Part shown: positions 30,046 to 37,623 of the stretch, piece by piece
Numbering within the stretch: position 1 is the stretch's first letter
Layout of the letters: each line of letters opens with the position of its first letter
Assembly: GCF_001699815.1 (NCBI RefSeq)
Contig: NZ_MCGB01000010.1
Span: forward strand, 1 to 44,440
Direction: 5' to 3'
Length of the DNA stretch: 44,440 nt
DNA from: Ralstonia pickettii
GTDB lineage: Bacteria > Pseudomonadota > Gammaproteobacteria > Burkholderiales > Burkholderiaceae
Notes under the pieces: generated by a model
The model's input: the letters and a program-made list of their open reading frames with translations, nothing else
Told to the model about the DNA's origin: nothing
Databases searched by the model: none
Made by a program: the position numbers and the translations under genes

Positions 30046-31387
30046 CTTCGTATCTCCTGGAGTTGGTGCCGGTGCGCTTCAGGAGGCCCCGGTAATCGTC
30101 CTTGGCGAGCGCCTTGCCGGAATAAACAGCGCCCTTGGTGATGAGGATTTCGACGGTACGGCCGCCATCGGTTTCGATGACGGGGTACAGCTTGTCCGCA
30201 GCCTTGAGGTAGTACTGAGCGAGCTGCTGGCCCGCGCTGCCTACCCCACCACCGATAGCGGCTTGCCCGATCTTGTCCGGGTCGATGGTTTGCGTGATGC
30301 CGCCGCCGCCTGTGCTGGTGATGGTTGCGGAGGACTGGAAGGCTTTGCCGATACCACTGAGCGCGCCGGCAAACAGGGCATTGGCGAGCAACTGGCCCTG
30401 CTTGGTGACGAGACGGCCCCGAACCCCAGCCTTGCCGTCTTCCCCAATCACTTGGCCCTTGATCGCCATTTCAACGGCCTCGCCGTTGATAACGCAGGCC
30501 AGGGTTTCGGTGCGGCCCATCATCCGCTCTGAGGACAGATCGCCCCAGGTGGCGGCCACGATGCGGCAATCCTTGATGTCCAGCTTGTGCTTGTTGGCCA
30601 GATTGGCGACATCGAGCACATGGAAAGCCACCGGCAGCGGGTTCGATTGGGCTTGCCCGCCTGTCGGCGCATCCACGCCGTTGAGCATGGCCACGCGCAC
30701 AAAGGAGCCAGCCGGCAGAAACTCGATGGTCTGCTTCTTGCCGTCTGCCCCGCCCGAGGTGGTGCCGTACTTCTTGGCCTTCTCGTCGGTTGGGAAGCCC
30801 AGCACCTCGGTGATGCCACCAGCGCCGCCAACGGCTGCGCCCGCTGCGCCCTTGCCCTCGGCATTGTTGAAGGTGATGATTTCCACTTCCCGCCGCGCCG
30901 GCACATCCACCTGATTGAGCGGCTGGTTTAGGGTGGTGGCCCCGCCCTTGCCGTTCGGTGACTGGAGAACACGCTGGCCCGGCCCGGTGCCGTTGCCAAT
31001 GGGCAAAGGCTTGTCCAGAACCGAAGCATCTGGCTTCGCAGCCGTTGCGCTGCCAGCCGAACCGGCTGCGGCCTTGTTGGCCTTCAGTTCCTCCAGCGCC
31101 TGCGCGAGCTTCTTGTTCTGTTCCTCCTGGGCCTTGAGCTGGGTCTTAACTTCCCCGATCAAGGCTTCGTTGGACTTCTCCTTGGCCGCTTGCTGCGCAC
31201 GCCACGCATCCTTGTCATCTACGGTGCCCGGTGCGGTGATGCTGACGGTCTTGGGCTTTTCGCGGTGCTGTGCTGGGCCACTGTCGAACAGGAACATGCC
31301 AGCCCCGGCCAGACCGAGAATGCCGGTCACTGCCCCGCCGATGAGCATCATCTGGCGTTTCTTTGTTTGTGCGTTCGGCTCACTCAT
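30038..31387 (-). CDS. traB: TraB, T4SS scaffold (VirB10 family)
   Basis: The 449-aa protein has a short cytoplasmic start, one membrane segment (about 14-33), a coiled-coil and linker region (ALIGEVKTQLKAQEEQNKKLAQALEEL), and a C-terminal VirB10-like beta domain with FLPAGSFVRVAMLNGVDAPTGG and an antenna-helix region near LANALFAGALSGIG. TraB spans from the inner membrane to the outer-membrane channel of TraK and TraV. It overlaps traK by 8 nt and dsbC by 8 nt. Confidence 0.96.
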   Translation of the reverse strand: MSEPNAQTKKRQMMLIGGAVTGILGLAGAGMFLFDSGPAQHREKPKTVSITAPGTVDDKDAWRAQQAAKEKSNEALIGEVKTQLKAQEEQNKKLAQALEELKANKAAAGSAGSATAAKPDASVLDKPLPIGNGTGPGQRVLQSPNGKGGATTLNQPLNQVDVPARREVEIITFNNAEGKGAAGAAVGGAGGITEVLGFPTDEKAKKYGTTSGGADGKKQTIEFLPAGSFVRVAMLNGVDAPTGGQAQSNPLPVAFHVLDVANLANKHKLDIKDCRIVAATWGDLSSERMMGRTETLACVINGEAVEMAIKGQVIGEDGKAGVRGRLVTKQGQLLANALFAGALSGIGKAFQSSATITSTGGGGITQTIDPDKIGQAAIGGGVGSAGQQLAQYYLKAADKLYPVIETDGGRTVEILITKGAVYSGKALAKDDYRGLLKRTGTNSRRYEDD

Positions 31388-32117
31388 TGTCTTTGCGCTC
31401 CCGAACGATGTAGATGTCCGTCCCGTCGCCCTGCATCAGCGTGTGGTGCTCTACGGCAATGGCGCGCACGCCACGGCGGTAAAGCTCCTGCTCGACCAGC
31501 AGCATTTCGGAGGGGGAAACGTTGGTCAGGCGGTATTTCTCGCCCACCACTTCGCCATCCATGTACTTGGCCACCAAGATCAAGCGCCCCTCTTTCCACA
31601 AAGGCACTTCCTTGTTCACCTGGATGGTTTCAACGCTGTCCTTCAGCTCGTCGTCGGCCATCACCAGCATCAAGTCCTTGATGCGGCGCTGGTAGGAGAC
31701 GGTGCGGCCATCAGCGGCTGCGCGGCTCGAAGGCGTAGCCTTCTCGCTCGGCGGCCGGATGATGATTTCCTCGCCGGCCACCGGACGCGGAACGAGGATC
31801 AGCTTGTAGGTAACGCCCTTCTCGTCGGACACGAAAACCGTGACCGTGCCCTGGTTGGGCGACTCGCTGGCCAGCGTGAAGTAGTAAGCCCCCAGGGCCT
31901 CGTCCTTCTGGCCTGCCAGCACGCCCTTCACGCTGGGCACCACATTGGCAATGCGGCGCCCGTCGATTGCGAGACGATTGGTTTCGTTGACCGAGATATT
32001 GACTTGAACGTGGCCCCGGTCAGCGTTCTCAACGACTTGCGTTGCGCCTGCTTCAGTTGCCAGCAGGCTTGTTAGCAGAAGGATCGCGCTTAACGATTTC
32101 TTCGATCTTGGAAACAT
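31380..32117 (-). CDS. traK: TraK, outer-membrane core secretin-like protein
   Basis: The ATG at 32117 opens a signal peptide (MFPRSKKSLSAILLLTSLLATEAGA); the longer frame from 32192 lacks one at its start. The 245-aa product matches TraK/VirB9-like proteins in its HVQVNISVNETNRLAIDGRRI opening, its FVSDEKGVTYKLILVPRP middle and its LTNVSPSEMLLVEQELY end. TraK forms the outer-membrane ring with TraV and TraB. The start lies 65 nt inside the end of traE. Confidence 0.93.
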   Translation of the reverse strand: MFPRSKKSLSAILLLTSLLATEAGATQVVENADRGHVQVNISVNETNRLAIDGRRIANVVPSVKGVLAGQKDEALGAYYFTLASESPNQGTVTVFVSDEKGVTYKLILVPRPVAGEEIIIRPPSEKATPSSRAAADGRTVSYQRRIKDLMLVMADDELKDSVETIQVNKEVPLWKEGRLILVAKYMDGEVVGEKYRLTNVSPSEMLLVEQELYRRGVRAIAVEHHTLMQGDGTDIYIVRERKDNE

Positions 32118-32646
32118 AGAGACGCCCCGAGGTAGTGATGGTGAATTCAACGAGATAGTCCTTCTCGCGTTCGGAAGTGAGCTTGTCGGCAATAAAGGTC
32201 TTGAGTTTTCCGCTGACCTTCACGCGCTTGTCCTGCTCGCTGACTTCCTCTTTGCGAGGAACCCAAATAGTGGTGACTCGCTCCTGTTTGAGCCGCATTG
32301 CGGCCGCATCAAGCGCGGTCTTCAACCCGGCGTAGCCGTCCGGGTCGGCCATCTTGAGAATCACCTTGTTGTTGTAATCAACCGTCTCCGGCGTGACGGT
32401 CAACACCGTGCCCAGGACATAACCGGCCATATCCAGCAGGTAGTCCTTATTGGCGTAGTTCGATCCAATCTCGTAGGGCCGCTTAACTTCAGGCGGCACG
32501 ATCTTGGTTGTGTCGCGCACGACGACGAAGCCCAGCAGCAGCACCCCGAAAAACAGAGTGCCCAGCAGGCCCGCGTTCATCGCGCGGTGGAAGCGGACTT
32601 GCGATTGCAACTTGTCCCGCTCATTGATTGCTTTATCTGGTGCCAT
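32053..32646 (-). CDS. traE: TraE, inner-membrane transfer protein (VirB8-like)
   Basis: The 197-aa protein has an N-terminal membrane segment at about 22-45 (AMNAGLLGTLFFGVLLLGFVVV) and a periplasmic domain with the YANKDYLLDMAGYVLGTVLTVTPETVDYNN stretch conserved in TraE. TraE fills the VirB8 role as an assembly hub. It lies between traL and traK in the standard order. Confidence 0.94.
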   Translation of the reverse strand: MAPDKAINERDKLQSQVRFHRAMNAGLLGTLFFGVLLLGFVVVRDTTKIVPPEVKRPYEIGSNYANKDYLLDMAGYVLGTVLTVTPETVDYNNKVILKMADPDGYAGLKTALDAAAMRLKQERVTTIWVPRKEEVSEQDKRVKVSGKLKTFIADKLTSEREKDYLVEFTITTSGRLYVSKIEEIVKRDPSANKPAGN

Positions 32647-32660
32647 AGCGCGTGTAGCCC

Positions 32661-32954
32661 CTATCCATTGAGTTCTCGAATGTGGCTACCCGGCAGCTCT
32701 TTCGGCTCGGGAAACCCGGTGAACCAGTACAGGAGGTGGGTGGCCATGCCCGGATGCTTCCCAGCCTTCAGCTTCCCGTAGAAAAAGGCCGCTCCAATAC
32801 CGAGGAACAGCCCAATCACCGGGAAGCCTGAGCCAATGCCAACCAACACGCCCATGAGGCCGATCATGGCAACGTCCATTTCCCAAAAGAGGAATTTGGC
32901 TCCGTCGTCCAATCGGCGCGGGATGTAGTGAGAGAGATCCGTTTTTTCGGACAT
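32661..32954 (-). CDS. traL: TraL, pilus assembly protein
   Basis: AGGAGG lies 5 nt before the ATG at 32954, which is preferred over an in-frame GTG at 32960. The 97-aa product starts HYIPRRLDDGAKFLFWEMD, has two hydrophobic segments (IGLMGVLVGIGSGFPVIGLFLGIGAAFFY) and ends with the HLLYWFTGFPEPKELPGSHIREL motif of TraL/VirB3-like proteins. TraL sits in the inner membrane near the pilin. Confidence 0.95.
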   Translation of the reverse strand: MSEKTDLSHYIPRRLDDGAKFLFWEMDVAMIGLMGVLVGIGSGFPVIGLFLGIGAAFFYGKLKAGKHPGMATHLLYWFTGFPEPKELPGSHIRELNG

Positions 32955-32969
32955 GGCCACCTCCTGCGC

Positions 32970-33302
32970 TTAGATGACGGCCGTGAAACTGGCGTTGACG
33001 ATGCCGACGATCACGCCGATACCCATCGACAGCACCACCGCGCCGAAGAACCAGCTCCAGTCCTTCTTGACGGCGGCGACGACGGAACCCACGCCGATGG
33101 CGATCAGGGCGGCCAGCTTGCCCAGGTTGCCCTTCACCCAGCCGTCCCACTTGGTTACGGCGGCGTCGAACTCCGTGCCGTCACTGGCGTATGCGCCGGA
33201 AGCCAGCATCATCAGACCCAGGATCAGGCCGGCGAGCATCAGGGCCTTGAACCACTGGCCCGCTTCCTTGCGAACATCGACTGCTTGAATTGCTGCGTTC
33301 AT
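32970..33302 (-). CDS. traA: F-type pilin precursor (TraA-like)
   Basis: The ATG at 33302 is preceded by AGGAG; an in-frame TTG at 33308 is not needed. The 110-aa precursor has a long leader with a hydrophobic segment ending in GAYA, giving a mature pilin of about 68 residues. That part has two hydrophobic helices (LGKLAALIAIGVGSVVAAV, FFGAVVLSMGIGVIVGIVNA) around a short basic loop, the F-pilin architecture. It is encoded directly before traL as in F. Processing by the S26 peptidase at 24947-25423 is likely. Confidence 0.88.
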   Translation of the reverse strand: MNAAIQAVDVRKEAGQWFKALMLAGLILGLMMLASGAYASDGTEFDAAVTKWDGWVKGNLGKLAALIAIGVGSVVAAVKKDWSWFFGAVVLSMGIGVIVGIVNASFTAVI

Positions 33303-33336
33303 CTTCAATAACTCCTACGTAGAAAGTTGGTTGGAA

Positions 33337-33374
33337 CCCCTGCATTTCCCCGTGTGGGGCCTTGCGCCAGGGGG
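33337..33374. other. Possible hairpin between pilin and upstream gene
   Basis: CCCCTG at 33337-33342 can pair with CAGGGG at 33368-33373, enclosing a smaller CCCC-GTGT-GGGG stem at 33348-33359. It lies in the 94-nt gap between the Pro/Lys-rich gene and the pilin gene. It could stabilise or attenuate the pilin transcript; there is no U-run to argue for a terminator. Confidence 0.35.
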
Positions 33375-33396
33375 ATGCGCAAAGACGGAAAGCCCA

Positions 33397-33780
33397 TCAC
33401 TTCGGTTTGCTGACAGGCTTGCATTCGTACTGAATCGCGGGCTTCTTCCGCTTCTTCTTCAGTGGCTTTTTCTTGGCCGGGACTTTCGCGTGCGAAAGTT
33501 CTTCGGGCGGCTGGATGGATTGAGGCGCAGGCATGACCGGCTCTTGGACAGCAGGCGGCGGTGGAGGCGGCACGTACAGATGCTTGATGGAGCGTTCCGG
33601 GCAGTCTTCCCCGTCGCAGAACACAAACTTGGTGTCGCGGGGCACGCCGAACTGCACCACGTCGGAGAGACGATCCAGGGGGTTGGGCTGGTTCAGTGAC
33701 TGCGCATTGGCAGCAGTGACGCCAGCAGCAGCCAGCGCAAAGACGATAGAAATGCGAAACGGTTTGGCTGGCAACGCCAT
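33397..33780 (-). CDS. Secreted Pro- and Lys-rich protein of the transfer operon
   Basis: AAGGGG precedes the ATG at 33780, which starts a signal peptide (PFRISIVFALAAAGVTAANAQ); the longer frame from 33888 is not needed. The 127-aa product has a short conserved-looking segment (FGVPRDTKFVFCDGEDCPERS), a run of prolines, and a lysine-rich tail (KVPAKKKPLKKKRKKPA). The family is not recognised; it resembles the front part of larger OmpA-type plasmid proteins, so it may be a shortened one. It lies between the transglycosylase and the pilin. A palindrome copy is read as LSHAK. Confidence 0.65.
   Translation of the reverse strand: MALPAKPFRISIVFALAAAGVTAANAQSLNQPNPLDRLSDVVQFGVPRDTKFVFCDGEDCPERSIKHLYVPPPPPPAVQEPVMPAPQSIQPPEELSHAKVPAKKKPLKKKRKKPAIQYECKPVSKPK
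33482..33499. repeat. Dispersed palindrome, site 10 (variant centre)
   Basis: AC-TTTCGC-GT-GCGAAA-GT has 8-bp arms. It lies in the 3' half of the Pro/Lys-rich gene and is read as LSHAK. Confidence 0.85.
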
Positions 33781-33781
33781 A

Positions 33782-34297
33782 TCAATCCCCTTGGAAACTG
33801 GCCACTTGGGCCGGTGAAGTTGAAATTTGGTGGGCTTGCTGTCTGCGGTAGCCCTCGTAGAACCGCTGCACGTCGCGGACGTACTCAACCTGGGCGCTCA
33901 CATTGGTCGATGCCGGGCCGGCGTAGTAGCAGCCCACGGACTTCCAGGTAGCGCCGAAACGCTGGATGCAGTCGGCCAGAACCCAGGCCCCCACCTTCTG
34001 CGAGGTGCAAGCGTCGAACAGGTGTTCACGGCGGATGCCGAAGCGCGCGAGGTTCGGCAGGTGGATCGTGTTGATCTGCATGAGGCCCAGCGCGCGGTTG
34101 CCGTCTTTCAGCTTCGGGCCGACTGCACCCGTCCAGCCGCGCGATTCCTTCCAGGCAATCGCCTTCAACAGCAAGGGGTCGATCCCGTAGCCGCGCCCAG
34201 CCTCATCCCAGCACGTTGCAGAAGCAGCGAGCGGCAGCATCAGCGATGCCGCCGCGATCAGTGCGCGTGCAGAGAAGTACATAGAGGCGTTTCCCAT
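33782..34297 (-). CDS. Lytic transglycosylase (VirB1-like)
   Basis: The 171-aa protein has a signal peptide and an SLT domain with catalytic Glu51 in AIAWKESRGW, followed by GLMQINTIHLPNL and YYAGPAST motifs. It matches the VirB1/TrbN/P19 group that opens peptidoglycan for the secretion channel. It is the first gene of the leftward transfer operon, about 20 nt downstream of the operator palindrome at 34317-34337. Confidence 0.92.
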   Translation of the reverse strand: MGNASMYFSARALIAAASLMLPLAASATCWDEAGRGYGIDPLLLKAIAWKESRGWTGAVGPKLKDGNRALGLMQINTIHLPNLARFGIRREHLFDACTSQKVGAWVLADCIQRFGATWKSVGCYYAGPASTNVSAQVEYVRDVQRFYEGYRRQQAHQISTSPAQVASFQGD

Positions 34298-34316
34298 TGC
34301 GATATTGTAGCAGTCA

Positions 34317-34362
34317 ACTTGCTTTCACGATGAAAGCACGATAACAGAAAAAACCTAGAGCG
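34317..34362 (-). promoter_or_regulatory. Operator/promoter block of the transfer operon
   Basis: The inverted repeat TGCTTTCA-CGA-TGAAAGCA (34318-34336) lies just upstream of the transglycosylase gene. Reading leftward it is preceded by TAGGTTTTTTCTGTTATCG, closely matching the block at 10863-10909. A TACAAT box (complement of 34302-34307) lies on the gene side. The shared palindrome and T-run suggest that one plasmid regulator controls both operons. Confidence 0.7.
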
Positions 34363-34546
34363 ACAAGGCATCTAGCCTAGGTTTGTCATCGTGGGAGGTG
34401 GCGTTGAGGCACCCATCCGACAGCCCCGCTTTACCCGCCGAATCCAGCTTGCCAAAGGCATGAAATGCCCACGACAAGGGGCCAAATGATACCATGCAGG
34501 AGAAAAATAACTTCCTGTCAGCGGAAGCAATAGGTTAGTTCGCACG

Positions 34547-34552
34547 TATAAT
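34547..34552 (+). promoter_or_regulatory. -10 box for the response-regulator gene
   Basis: A perfect TATAAT in CACGTATAATGCC, with no good -35 at 16-18 nt (GAAGCA at best), suggests a promoter that needs an activator. The inverted repeat CTTCC-N7-GGAAG ends about 20 nt upstream. Confidence 0.5.
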
Positions 34553-34765
34553 GCCGTCCCCCGAACGGTGCGGATCATGGCTAGATCAGCCGGGCGCGGT
34601 ATATCGAATGCGGCTTTTCTGTCAAAATTCGGTTATTGCCTCGCCGGCGAGGGTGTTGCACCCACCGCCGATCTGCATGGCCGCTATCCGCCAAGCACGG
34701 CAGCGCCTGCCTGCATGGCCAACGAACTTCGGGATCAATACGATCCCAAACCAATAGGTGACGTT

Positions 34766-35425
34766 TTGGGAATAAAAGTATTTCTTGCGGACGATCACCG
34801 GCTGCTGGTAGCCGGTTTCCGCGATGTATTGAAGGACTACGGGATCGACGTAGTAGAGGTGGCCTACAGCCTGGATGGGCTGATCGACCGCTTCTTAGAG
34901 GTCAAGCCGGATGTCCTGGTGATCGACGTGCGCTTTGACAGCAAAGGCTGTGGTGAGAACGGGCTGGACGTGTGCGAGGAACTACTGGCCCGCGACCCCT
35001 CGGCCAAAATCATTGTCTTTAGCCAGTTTGACGACCAATACATCATCGAGCGTTCCTACAAGCTCGGCGTGCTGGCCTTTGTGCGCAAGGATGAAAGTAC
35101 GGAAGTGCTCAACGAGGCGATCAACACGGTAGCCCAGGGCAAGGAATACTTTTCCCCCGAGATTGCCCGCCTACTCGCATGGTCGGCCGTCAAGGATCGG
35201 AACCCGAACCGGCTCCTGGATGAGAACGAAATGCGGGCCTTCAGCCTTGCAGCCGATGGCGCATCCATGACCGAAATTGCCACCGCGATGGACTTGTCCA
35301 CCAAGACCATTGGCCACTTGATGAAGGGCGTAAAAGCCAAGCTAGGCGTTGAAAGCCAAGCTGACATCACCAAGCTGGCGATCCGTCACGGCATTACGAC
35401 AACTGCCCTGAAAACGAAAAGCTGA
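34766..35425 (+). CDS. NarL/LuxR-type response regulator
   Basis: The TTG at 34766 is preceded by AGGTGA and gives 219 residues, the normal length for the family. The N-terminal receiver domain starts IKVFLADDHRLL (acidic pocket Asp9-Asp10), with phosphoacceptor Asp54 in VLVIDVRF and Lys108. A C-terminal LuxR helix-turn-helix follows (ENEMRAFSLAADGASMTEIATAM ... STKTIGHLMKGVKAKLGV). Upstream ATGs at 34577 and 34715 are in frame but add sequence unlike a receiver domain. It converges on, and overlaps by 32 bp, the histidine kinase gene. Confidence 0.85.
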   Translation: MGIKVFLADDHRLLVAGFRDVLKDYGIDVVEVAYSLDGLIDRFLEVKPDVLVIDVRFDSKGCGENGLDVCEELLARDPSAKIIVFSQFDDQYIIERSYKLGVLAFVRKDESTEVLNEAINTVAQGKEYFSPEIARLLAWSAVKDRNPNRLLDENEMRAFSLAADGASMTEIATAMDLSTKTIGHLMKGVKAKLGVESQADITKLAIRHGITTTALKTKS

Positions 35426-36362
35426 GTTTCGTTCCCGGCCGCTTCTGGTTGGCAGGATCGGCCGCCTGTATTTTCAGCGCACCACCAAGCACCCGCACCC
35501 GCTCGCGCATGTCGATCAGTCCAATGCCGGCGTGCTCTCCATTGCGAGCCGTGGCTTTCATCCCCACCCCGTCATCGGTGATTTCCACCTTGTAGGTGTC
35601 TAGCGCCTTGTTGTGGTGGATGCTGACGCGCACCTGGGCAGCTTTGGAGTGCTTGATGGCATTGAAAATCGCTTCCCGGATGATCTTGTAGGCGCTGATA
35701 GCCGATGCCTCTGGCATCGCAGGCCGCTTTGGTAGATCGTGCTCCAGCGTGATGGCCGGCTTTTCGGAAATGTTCGTGTAGTGGGCCACCAGCGACTCCA
35801 AGGCCGCAGTGAAGCCGATGGAGTCGATCACCTCGATTCGCGTGTTCTTGATGATGTCGCGCATTTCGGCATAGGCATCATTCAGCATTCCCGAGGCATT
35901 ACCCAGCAGCTCGGCGGCCCGCCCATTCCCAGCCACCAGCGGCTCAAGCTGCTTCAGTACGTTGCGCGTGAGCAGGAGCTGGGGATTCACCTCGTCGTGC
36001 AGACGGCGTGCAAGGGTGCGCCGTTCCTCGTCAATGCGCCGGTTCGATTCAGCCAGGACACGGCGGGTTTCTTCGTGAGAAACGTCCACGCGCTCCATCC
36101 CATAGCGGACGGTGATGTAGAGCACGTAGAGAAAAAACACAAGCATCAGGCCAGCGGCGATGTGCGAAATCATGTTGGCCCGGTTCATGAGCGGCAGCGC
36201 CAGGATCATCAGCGCCGCCCATACCCACAGGAAATACTTGGCCGCCTGGTTGCCGCGCAGAGCCAGCACCATACTGACCAAAAAGACGGTCAGCAGAAAA
36301 GCGCAGCTCGTATAGAAGATGACTTCCACTTGAATGGCCTTGCTCCAATCTCCAGGCGGCAC
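35394..36362 (-). CDS. NarX/DesK-type sensor histidine kinase
   Basis: The 322-aa protein (GTG start) has three hydrophobic segments in the first 90 residues with almost no periplasmic loop. A HisKA_3 phosphoacceptor follows, ARRLHDEVNPQLL (His122). The HATPase domain has the N box EAIFNAIKHSKA (Asn234), DDGVG (263-267) and GIGL (279-282). It is the natural partner of the response regulator on the other strand. Lacking its own sensory domain, it may rely on the YheO-like membrane protein encoded in the same leftward unit. An alternative GTG lies 11 codons in. Confidence 0.9.
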   Translation of the reverse strand: MPPGDWSKAIQVEVIFYTSCAFLLTVFLVSMVLALRGNQAAKYFLWVWAALMILALPLMNRANMISHIAAGLMLVFFLYVLYITVRYGMERVDVSHEETRRVLAESNRRIDEERRTLARRLHDEVNPQLLLTRNVLKQLEPLVAGNGRAAELLGNASGMLNDAYAEMRDIIKNTRIEVIDSIGFTAALESLVAHYTNISEKPAITLEHDLPKRPAMPEASAISAYKIIREAIFNAIKHSKAAQVRVSIHHNKALDTYKVEITDDGVGMKATARNGEHAGIGLIDMRERVRVLGGALKIQAADPANQKRPGTKLSFSFSGQLS

Positions 36363-36370
36363 GGTCTAAA

Positions 36371-36646
36371 TCACCGCATCTTGTTCAGTGCGTCTTGGCC
36401 AGACTCACCCACTTGGATGCCCAGCTCAACCGCTTTGTTCGAGGTGGCTACCACCTTGGCCTTGCGCATGTCGTCAAAGGTATTCACCCCGGTGACGATG
36501 GCGCAAACCTCGCCGGTCTTGTTGCAGGTTTCCACATTGATATAACCGCAACCGAGAATCCCCTTGGGGGCCTTCATTACCAGTAGCGGCCGCGCCAGAT
36601 CGAATTGCAGCAGCTCCAGGTGCTCTTGAATGGCTCCAGCGTCCAT
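36371..36646 (-). CDS. DUF1805 (YunC-like) protein
   Basis: AAAGGA precedes the ATG at 36646; an ATG two codons upstream is possible. The ~91-aa soluble protein matches DUF1805: a PLLVMKAPKGILGCGYINVETCNK stretch, GVNTFDDMRKAKV, and the closing LGIQVGESGQDALNKM that corresponds to the family's LGIxPGMxGxxAL ending. The function of the family is unknown. It contains two cysteines in the CGYINVETC segment. It lies 8 nt upstream of the kinase gene and about 32 nt downstream of the YheO-like gene, in one leftward unit. Confidence 0.75.
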   Translation of the reverse strand: MDAGAIQEHLELLQFDLARPLLVMKAPKGILGCGYINVETCNKTGEVCAIVTGVNTFDDMRKAKVVATSNKAVELGIQVGESGQDALNKMR

Positions 36647-36678
36647 AGTCATTTCCTTTACAGAGAGGGTTGAGAAAA

Positions 36679-37533
36679 TCAGTTCTTACGCTTGCTGTTC
36701 TGGATCATTTCGTTAATGGCGTCATTGGCGATGGTAGCCTTGAAGGTATCAACAAAATGCTCGATATATTCCGGGTGTTTCTTGTCCATTTTCGATATGT
36801 CGATATTGATGCAGATGAATCCGATCAAGCCGTACACATCGTGAAAAATCGGGATCGTGGTGGACTTCACCGCGCGTCCGTCTTTCAGGGTGAGGTCGTA
36901 GCTCACAAACGAAGCACCACGCCCCTGGCCCTGCCCTTCGCCATAGCTGTAGTTCTTGATGAGCTGGATACCGAAGTTGGTATTCGTGTCGCCCAGCCTG
37001 CGGCCGGAAATGGGGTTCTGCACAGCCACAATCGAGCGCAGCGGGTTGCGCGTGTCGTGCAAGACGATCTCTACCGGCGTGCCCGCGAACGTCTGGCCAA
37101 TGCCGTTCACGATGTCCGCATAGGACTGGAAGATGCGATCCTTCTCCCGATCCACCTCCGACAGCGCCACATAGTCGGGCTGCTGGGTCAGCATGAGGTA
37201 CTTGGCCTTGGTCGGCCCGTCCAGCAACAGGGTGACGTTGTTGGAGTTGCCCAGGTAGATCAAATCCGCCACGGCGCGCGGCGAGGGATGCTGAGAGAGG
37301 TAGTTGACCGCCTTCACGAACAATTCCCGATCCAGGTATAGCGCCCCGGTGTCATCGGCGCGGATCGGGTAGAAGTCGTCGTAGGCGGCCAGTGCTTTAC
37401 CGGGCAGAACCCTAAGATCAGGGGAAGGCGGGGCACGAAAGCCCAGCACATAAATGCTGATGGCTGCGATCAGTACGCCCGGCACAAAAACCGAAGCCAG
37501 ACGTTTCCAGTTGATCGTTGAAATAATAGACAC
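36679..37533 (-). CDS. Membrane-anchored YheO-like sensory protein
   Basis: The GTG at 37533, preceded by GGGAGAGG, gives 284 residues; the frame opens earlier at 37590 without a good ribosome site. One membrane segment (VFVPGVLIAAISIYVLGF) follows a basic N-terminus. Residues 130-260 match the YheO/PAS_6 sensory domain: NGIGQTFAGTPVEIVLHDTRNPLRSIVAVQN, ISGRRLGDTNTNFG, GLIGFICINIDIS. YheO proteins are normally soluble and end in a helix-turn-helix, which is absent here. The domain is predicted on the periplasmic side by the positive-inside rule. It probably feeds the kinase encoded two genes downstream. Confidence 0.78.
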   Translation of the reverse strand: MSIISTINWKRLASVFVPGVLIAAISIYVLGFRAPPSPDLRVLPGKALAAYDDFYPIRADDTGALYLDRELFVKAVNYLSQHPSPRAVADLIYLGNSNNVTLLLDGPTKAKYLMLTQQPDYVALSEVDREKDRIFQSYADIVNGIGQTFAGTPVEIVLHDTRNPLRSIVAVQNPISGRRLGDTNTNFGIQLIKNYSYGEGQGQGRGASFVSYDLTLKDGRAVKSTTIPIFHDVYGLIGFICINIDISKMDKKHPEYIEHFVDTFKATIANDAINEMIQNSKRKN

Positions 37534-37623
37534 GCGCGCCTCTCCCTGAATCCACCGATGAACCTCACATGATATTCGGGTTCTCGGCACCCCGGCAAAC
37601 AGGGCGAGGCGTCTATGGCGCGG

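Larger units (their letters stand above)
34298..34765. other. Intergenic control region, transfer operon / response regulator
   Basis: This stretch contains the operator/promoter block for the leftward transfer operon (34317-34362), a hairpin-like CTTCC-N7-GGAAG (34511-34527) and a TATAAT box (34547-34552) for rightward transcription. A frame open to the response regulator runs through from about 34568, but its product is not protein-like until the REC domain begins near 34766. I therefore read most of it as leader. Confidence 0.55.

Noticed and set aside
34568-34765. N-terminal extension of the response regulator from 34568, 34577 or 34715
   Set aside because: No ribosome site at these starts, and the translation is unlike a receiver domain; the TTG at 34766 gives the normal family length.
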